From Paludibacteraceae bacterium (GTDB lineage Bacteria; Bacteroidota; Bacteroidia; Bacteroidales; Paludibacteraceae): 64,000 nucleotides of DNA. Positions 58,917 through 64,000 of this stretch are shown here, in pieces. Position 1 is the stretch's first letter. Each line of letters starts with the position of its first letter. The notes below the pieces were generated by a model. The model saw only the letters and a program-made list of their open reading frames with translations. It did no database searches and was not told where the DNA came from. Location of the stretch: assembly GCA_024692565.1 (NCBI GenBank), contig JAILMN010000025.1:1-64000 (forward strand), given 5' to 3'. A program made the translations under genes and the position numbers.

Positions 58917-59189
58917 ATGAGTGATGAATTACAAAAAGCCTTAGATTTTTATCTAAGCATGCAACCTTTTAAAAGTGATCCATATCATCCCGGAGATCAC
59001 AAACGACTTTTTCATGCAGCGTACCTTGCTTGGAAGGAGAACGTGCCTGAGAGTGACTTTAAAGATGCAGTTGAAAAAGGTTTGAAAGAGAAGAATACCT
59101 ATCGAGATGATTTATTTGAGGGATGCAAAGAAGTAATTAACCATACATATCAGATGCTCAGATTTGCCAAAGAATTAGGCATCATATAA
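58917..59189 (+). CDS. small acidic cytosolic protein, unknown function
   Basis: 90-aa ORF MSDELQKALDFYLSMQPFKSDPYHPGDHKRLFHAAYLAWKENV...; first gene of small operon. Confidence 0.65.
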   Translation: MSDELQKALDFYLSMQPFKSDPYHPGDHKRLFHAAYLAWKENVPESDFKDAVEKGLKEKNTYRDDLFEGCKEVINHTYQMLRFAKELGII

Positions 59190-59196
59190 TAAAACT

Positions 59197-59643
59197 ATGA
59201 GACGCTTTCCTTTATTAACACTATGTGTCATGACATTGTTTTTTAGCGCTCTCCCAATTAGCGCAGAAAAGGTGTCAACAGCGAGTGAGCAAGCAATTCA
59301 CTCTATTATATTGCGCAATGGATGGCTCTATTTTATGAGTACGGATGGAGATGAAATCTCCAGAGAACGTATATCAGATATTCGTTCTATTGTATTTCCA
59401 AGTAATCATTCCGGAGGTTTAGACGTCATAGAACTACCGGAAGAACATATCCGCATTTATCCAAACCCGGTTCAGGAAACACTCTATATTGAGAGCGCAG
59501 CTGAGACGGCCTACAAAGTGTACGACTTAGATGGTCGTAGCTTAATGAGCGGAGAAGGGAATACGATAAATGTTTCCTCATTAACGAAAGGAACGTATCT
59601 TTTACAAATTAATAATAACACCTTTAAATTTATTAAACAATGA
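59197..59643 (+). CDS. small secreted protein with T9SS type A sorting domain
   Basis: Signal peptide; IYPNPVQETLYIES...YKVYDLDGRSLMSGEGNTINVSSLTKGTYLLQINNNTFKFIKQ. Confidence 0.8.
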   Translation: MRRFPLLTLCVMTLFFSALPISAEKVSTASEQAIHSIILRNGWLYFMSTDGDEISRERISDIRSIVFPSNHSGGLDVIELPEEHIRIYPNPVQETLYIESAAETAYKVYDLDGRSLMSGEGNTINVSSLTKGTYLLQINNNTFKFIKQ

Positions 59644-60146
59644 AACGATTTTTCTTTTTGCTGTCGGCGGTAGTAGTATCTCTGACGATGGCGGCTCAAA
59701 TGCAAGTTTGGAGCAATGGTACCATTATTTTCTCCCACGATCAAACAGATGTGGATAGCATCTCATTTGGTAGCCCAATGCAAGTACAAGCTAATTTCAA
59801 TGCACTTTCTTCAACTTCTTTAGCGGGAGGTGTCTATACAAGTTCACTGTCAGGTTCCTCGACTAATAACGAGTTATATGCTTTGTTCTTTTTAGACGGC
59901 TCTAATGGGTATTATGGGCGCAATAACGCGGGTTGGCCCAATTCTTATATTAATTTCATAAAGGATTTTACCTATTCTATTAATGGTGATGACATCACCA
60001 TATCTATGGACGGAAGAACAATTCATGGTAAAGTGATAGGTAAAAACGGATTGGTATTTACAGATTTCTATTATTATGTACCTTGCTCAACCTGCTCTGG
60101 CTCAGAAGGTTATTATCCTGCCGTGTTTGTAACTCTAAACCGATGA
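59640..60146 (+). CDS. small secreted protein, unknown function
   Basis: Signal peptide MKRFFFLLSAVVVSLTMAAQ; VWSNGTIIFSHDQTDVDSISF; ATGA overlap with preceding gene. Confidence 0.75.
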   Translation: MKRFFFLLSAVVVSLTMAAQMQVWSNGTIIFSHDQTDVDSISFGSPMQVQANFNALSSTSLAGGVYTSSLSGSSTNNELYALFFLDGSNGYYGRNNAGWPNSYINFIKDFTYSINGDDITISMDGRTIHGKVIGKNGLVFTDFYYYVPCSTCSGSEGYYPAVFVTLNR

Positions 60147-60369
60147 TCGATTTAAATCCACTATGAAGGTATTCAAGGAGGGGCGCCCGCGTAGTGGATT
60201 AATCAAGTCCCCACAGGAGGATATATTATGGTATCATTCCATTGTATTCTTCTCGCCTTGAAGTTGGCTTTTTAGCTAATCAAGGATCTCGCTGTTGCTA
60301 TAATGGCAAACTTGATTGCTTCAGCCATCTTCAAGATGGGAAGCTGACGCAAAAAAAGGTTGACTTTTT

Positions 60370-60401
60370 CCTGCCGGACTTGTCTGGCAGGTTTTCTTTT
60401 T
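60370..60401 (+). terminator. Rho-independent terminator
   Basis: cctgcc-ggacttgtct-ggcagg followed by ttttcttttt. Confidence 0.8.
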
Positions 60402-60470
60402 CTTCGACAACTCCTATTTTTCAGAAAATCCCACTAAATATCATTTTCTTAACATTTCCCCGCTCAAAAA

Positions 60471-60502
60471 TTTGCATATATCAAAAATTTTTTGTATCTT
60501 TG
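60471..60502 (+). promoter_or_regulatory. Promoter
   Basis: TTTG 60471-60474, 20 nt, TATCTTTG 60495-60502. Confidence 0.7.
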
Positions 60503-60542
60503 CACGAGATTTTGGAAGTGGTTTATAAAACGAACGAAAACT

Positions 60543-60899
60543 ATGAAAGTGAAGTGGGCGAATTTGATTGATGATGCGAGCGGGCATGTGGATAGCAGAC
60601 ATTATGCGCGACATATTCCGGGAAACGGAATTGAGGCTGCGGTATGTCAGAAGCCTGAATTGAGCAAGAAAACGAAGAAAAAGAAAGCTGCTCATCCGAC
60701 TTGTAAGAGTTTTGGCAATTATATTGCGGAGAGTAAGGCGATACTTCATGACCCGGAGCGCAGGGCAATATGGCAGGCAAAGTATAGCGAGACATTATAC
60801 CGTGCGCGAAAATGGGGCAAACCGGCTTACGGACGATTGTGCGACTATGTGCGGCATGAGGTAAGTTTGGCGCTGAAAGAGGGGCGAGAAGTGGAATAG
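60543..60899 (+). CDS. small basic hypothetical protein (118 aa)
   Basis: MKVKWANLIDDASGHVDSRHYARHIPGNGIEAAV...; ATG downstream of promoter. Confidence 0.6.
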   Translation: MKVKWANLIDDASGHVDSRHYARHIPGNGIEAAVCQKPELSKKTKKKKAAHPTCKSFGNYIAESKAILHDPERRAIWQAKYSETLYRARKWGKPAYGRLCDYVRHEVSLALKEGREVE

Positions 60900-60948
60900 G
60901 TAAAAAGTTAATAGTTAACAGGTAATAGTTAATAGTTAAAAGTTAATC
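60896..60948. repeat. GTTAATA/GGTAATA-family heptads
   Basis: taggtaaaaagttaatagttaacaggtaatagttaatagttaaaagttaat. Confidence 0.85.
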
Positions 60949-61067
60949 GGTACGATAGAGTAATGAAAGGGTGTTCAGGTTGGCATAAGCAACCATTGAG
61001 CACCCTTTCAGCATCCATTGAGCATCCATTGGAACCTAATGGAAACCCCGTGGAGAGTGGTAGTAAC

Positions 61068-61245
61068 TTCGGTACGCCCCTCTTGTCTCTCGGTCGGCTT
61101 GGTCTCCCCGACCGCCTTCCCTTTTCGATGCCAAAAGTCAATTGGCTTCTCCATCTCCGAATTTACGTTCTTAGCCGCAAGGGCACGATTATCTCGCGTC
61201 CCGCGGCACATACGCAAGTTTAGCATTTTTTTGCATGTCGCTCCT
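61068..61245. repeat. Intergenic repeated element, copy B
   Basis: Same ordered blocks as 1664-1790, with about 23 nt extra between 'acgttc' and 'cgcgtcccgc'. Confidence 0.55.
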
Positions 61246-61257
61246 CTTGTCGCTACT

Positions 61258-61341
61258 GATTATAGAGAGCCTTCGTCCCCGACGTATATGTGCTATCCGA
61301 ATGGCCTAAAGGCTCTCTATAATCGCGGATTTGTAATCCGC
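61258..61341. repeat. Inverted repeats: 14-bp IR plus REP-like 7-bp palindrome
   Basis: GATTATAGAGAGCC 61258-61271 / GGCTCTCTATAATC 61311-61324; GCGGATT-tgt-AATCCGC 61325-61341. Confidence 0.85.
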
Positions 61342-61363
61342 CCTGCAAAAAAATGCAATAAAA

Positions 61364-61395
61364 TTTGCGTATGTGCGATTTTTGTAGTAATTTTG
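61364..61395 (+). promoter_or_regulatory. add promoter
   Basis: TTTG 61364-61367, 20 nt, TAATTTTG 61388-61395. Confidence 0.75.
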
Positions 61396-61418
61396 CACCC
61401 GATTTTGAAAATGATACC

Positions 61419-62411
61419 ATGAATACCTCTTCTGCTTATCCCGCATTAATCGATTTGCACCTCCACATGGACGGTTCGGTGCCTGTGAAAACGGCACGTA
61501 TGTTGGCTGCGATGCAGGGCATCGCTTTGCCGGCATCCGATGAGGAGTTGCGCAGTAAGATGTCGCTCACTCCGGATTGTCATGACCTGAACGATTATCT
61601 TGAGCGTTTCGATATCGCTTGCTCGTTGCTGCATACCCGCGATGGGTTGCGTGTGTGTGCTCGCGAACTGCTGAACGATCTGTACGAGCAGGGACTGATG
61701 TATGCAGAGATTCGCTTTGCGCCGCAGTCATCGTGCGAACAAGGCTTGACCCAATTGGAAGCGGCACAAGCGGTCATAGAGGCATTCAGGGACGCACCGA
61801 TTCCTTGCGGCCTCATCCTCAGTATGATGCGCGGCGACGACCGCCATGAGCGCAATATGGAAACGGTCGAAGTGGCAAAACAACTGCACGGCAAAGGAGT
61901 GGTAGCCGTGGATCTGGCGGGCGCAGAAGCTCTGTATCCCACGCGCCTTTTCAATAAGGAGTTTGCCGCGGTGCGCGAAGCAGGAGTGCCGCTCATCATC
62001 CATGCCGGTGAAGCCGCCGGAGCAGAGTCTGTGCGCGAAGCTATCGAAGCAGGCGCCGTACGTATCGGTCATGGCGTCAGAGCCCTCGAAGACCCGTCCG
62101 TGGTGATGCTCTTGGCGGAGAAACGCATCATGCTCGAGCTTTGCCCCACCAGCAATATCGACACCGGCATCTTCTCATCGTACGAAGAGTATCCGCTGCG
62201 CCGACTGATGGAAGCAGGCGTGCGCGTGTGCATCAATACGGACGATATGACCGTCAGCAGCACCACGCTGAAAGACGAGTGGAATCATGTGATTGAGACC
62301 TTCCACCTCAATGACCTCGAGGTGCAGCATATACTCCGCGACACCATCGAAGCTTCGTTTGCACCACCTGCCGTTAAACAATCATTGCTATGTCAGCTCT
62401 CGAATATATAA
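61419..62411 (+). CDS. add: adenosine deaminase
   Basis: LIDLHLHMDGSVPVKTA...IIHAGEAAGAESVREAI...RIGHGVRA...LELCPTSNIDTG...INTDD. Confidence 0.92.
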   Translation: MNTSSAYPALIDLHLHMDGSVPVKTARMLAAMQGIALPASDEELRSKMSLTPDCHDLNDYLERFDIACSLLHTRDGLRVCARELLNDLYEQGLMYAEIRFAPQSSCEQGLTQLEAAQAVIEAFRDAPIPCGLILSMMRGDDRHERNMETVEVAKQLHGKGVVAVDLAGAEALYPTRLFNKEFAAVREAGVPLIIHAGEAAGAESVREAIEAGAVRIGHGVRALEDPSVVMLLAEKRIMLELCPTSNIDTGIFSSYEEYPLRRLMEAGVRVCINTDDMTVSSTTLKDEWNHVIETFHLNDLEVQHILRDTIEASFAPPAVKQSLLCQLSNI

Positions 62412-63772
62412 ACGCGCACCGTGAACGGTTCTTGGACGAATGGGCAAGTCTCATTCGTATTCAGTCGGTCAGTTGTCAGCCGGAGCACAAAGCCGATATG
62501 ACGCGTTGTGCCGAACGGTGGCGCGAACTATTGCTTGCAGCCGGATGCCAACGTGCCGACATACTGCCTTCAGCCGGCAACCCCTTCGTGTATGGCGAGT
62601 ACCATTATCCCTCGTCCGCCCCGTCGTCCGTACCTACGGTCTTGGTCTATGCCCATTATGACGTGATGCCGGTGGAACCGCTTGATGCCTGGCATTCTGA
62701 CCCATGGAAACCGTCCATTCGTAAGGGACGACTCTATGCCCGCGGAGCAGATGATGACAAAGGGCAAGCGATGATACAGGCTAAAGCATTCGAATACCTG
62801 GTGCAGGAAGGCCTGATGCAATGTAATGTGAAGTTTATCTTCGAAGGCGAAGAAGAGATCGGTTCGCCTTCACTCGCGGCTTTCCTCGAGGATCATAAAG
62901 AACTGCTCAAAGCCGATATAATCCTTGTTTCCGATACGTCGATGATCGGTAAGCAAACGCCCTCTATCACGACCGGACTACGCGGACTTGCGTACTGGGA
63001 AATAGAGGTTGATGGCCCTAACCGCGATCTGCACTCCGGCCATTTCGGTGGAGCGGTGAAGAACCCCGTTAATGCACTCTGTGAGATCTTGGCGCAAGTG
63101 GTGGATAAAGACGGCCGCATCACGATTCCAGGTTTCTATGACGATGTATTGCCCATCCCGGCAGAAGAGCGCGCGATGATAGCGCAGATTCCCTTCTCGC
63201 AAAAGGACTATAATGCCGCTATCGATGTTGATGAAGTCTTTGGCGAAACAGGATACAGCACGCTGGAGCGTAACTCCTGCCGACCATCCTTCGATGTGTG
63301 CGGTATATGGGGTGGATATACCGGCGAAGGCTCCAAAACCGTGCTCCCTTCCAAAGCATTCGCAAAAGTATCCTGCAGACTTGTCGCCAATCAAGACCAT
63401 GAGAAAATATCGGCTGCCTTTGTAGAATATGTTCAGGCGCTTGCGCCCAAAGGTGTGCGCGTCAAAGTCAAACCGATGCATGGCGGCCAAGGCTATGTGT
63501 GCCCGATAGACATACCGGCATACAAAGCGGCGGAGAAAGGTTTCGAGATAGCCTTTGGCAAACGACCCTTGGCAGCCCGTCGAGGCGGGTCTATACCTAT
63601 CATTGCCGACTTCGAACGTATCTTAGGCTGCAAAACCATCCTCATGGGCTTCGGACTCGAGCAAAACGCAATTCATTCGCCGAACGAATCGATGGACCTC
63701 GAGGTCTGGGAAAAAGGCATCGTCGCCGTTTCCGAGTTCTACAAAGCCTATTGCCAATTTCCCAATAAATAG
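62390..63772 (+). CDS. M20 family dipeptidase
   Basis: LVYAHYDVMPVEPLDAWHSDPWKP..RKGRLYARGADDDKGQ...FIFEGEEEIGSPSL...DLHSGHFGGAVKNP. Confidence 0.93.
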   Translation: MSALEYINAHRERFLDEWASLIRIQSVSCQPEHKADMTRCAERWRELLLAAGCQRADILPSAGNPFVYGEYHYPSSAPSSVPTVLVYAHYDVMPVEPLDAWHSDPWKPSIRKGRLYARGADDDKGQAMIQAKAFEYLVQEGLMQCNVKFIFEGEEEIGSPSLAAFLEDHKELLKADIILVSDTSMIGKQTPSITTGLRGLAYWEIEVDGPNRDLHSGHFGGAVKNPVNALCEILAQVVDKDGRITIPGFYDDVLPIPAEERAMIAQIPFSQKDYNAAIDVDEVFGETGYSTLERNSCRPSFDVCGIWGGYTGEGSKTVLPSKAFAKVSCRLVANQDHEKISAAFVEYVQALAPKGVRVKVKPMHGGQGYVCPIDIPAYKAAEKGFEIAFGKRPLAARRGGSIPIIADFERILGCKTILMGFGLEQNAIHSPNESMDLEVWEKGIVAVSEFYKAYCQFPNK

Positions 63773-63838
63773 GGATTGTATAAATCGCTAAAAAGCAGTA
63801 ATTTTGTGCTGAATTTGAAAGGGTACAAATAGCTACTT

Positions 63839-64000
63839 ATGAATAAGCGAACAATCCTATTTATTGCGCTGATTATCAGTATTTTAAGTGCGCGTGCAGA
63901 CGACTCTATCAAAGTGAGCAGCGGGGACTTGAAAGCCCTGTTGCAGCGTATTGAGCGTTTGGAGCAGGCAGAGCAGAATCACCAAAAATTGGGATATACG
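63839..64000 (+). CDS. secreted/membrane protein, N-terminal fragment (runs off window)
   Basis: MNKRTILFIALIISILSARADDSIKVSSGDLKALLQRIERLEQAEQNHQKLGYT, promoter-like sequence upstream. Confidence 0.6.
   Translation, partial: MNKRTILFIALIISILSARADDSIKVSSGDLKALLQRIERLEQAEQNHQKLGYT

Noticed and set aside
58527-60146. Retron or diversity-generating retroelement
   Set aside because: No reverse transcriptase ORF nearby and no template/variable repeat pair seen.

Overview
Chromosomal window from a Bacteroidales-type (Bacteroidota) genome. Evidence: more than a dozen -33 TTTG / -7 TAnnTTTG promoters with an invariant 20-nt spacer, T9SS-like secreted proteins, and Bacteroidales gene neighbourhoods such as coaX-OMP-TPR-lptC. 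Main contents: (i) end of a phage/ICE-like cargo block (1-1.6 kb). (ii) A block of very large secreted proteins (2-17.5 kb), including a 3,604-aa giant with a companion lipoprotein and a FISUMP-like protein. (iii) A glycan/nucleotide-sugar cluster (17.9-25.9 kb) with a WecE-like transaminase, NeuD-like acyltransferase, GT2, paired small EamA proteins, a sugar-phosphate transferase and two polytopic GT-C-like proteins. (iv) Housekeeping genes: holA, lspA, metK, raiA/hpf, glycyl-tRNA synthetase, GSIII, dapF, dapL, glmS, ddh, class III fbp, AI-2E transporter, AMP-ligase, coaX, lptC, fabG, histidine kinase, add, M20 peptidase. (v) A small AT-rich accessory islet (58.2-61.4 kb) with a gene remnant, a strongly structured leader/ncRNA candidate, a three-gene operon of tiny proteins and dense inverted repeats. 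The most unusual signals are the structured leader at 58.5-58.9 kb, degenerate 7/8-bp repeat families at gene junctions and in frame inside genes, the giant-protein module, and the glycan cluster. No tRNA, rRNA or CRISPR array was recognised. Family names are from reading the translations; no database search was run.
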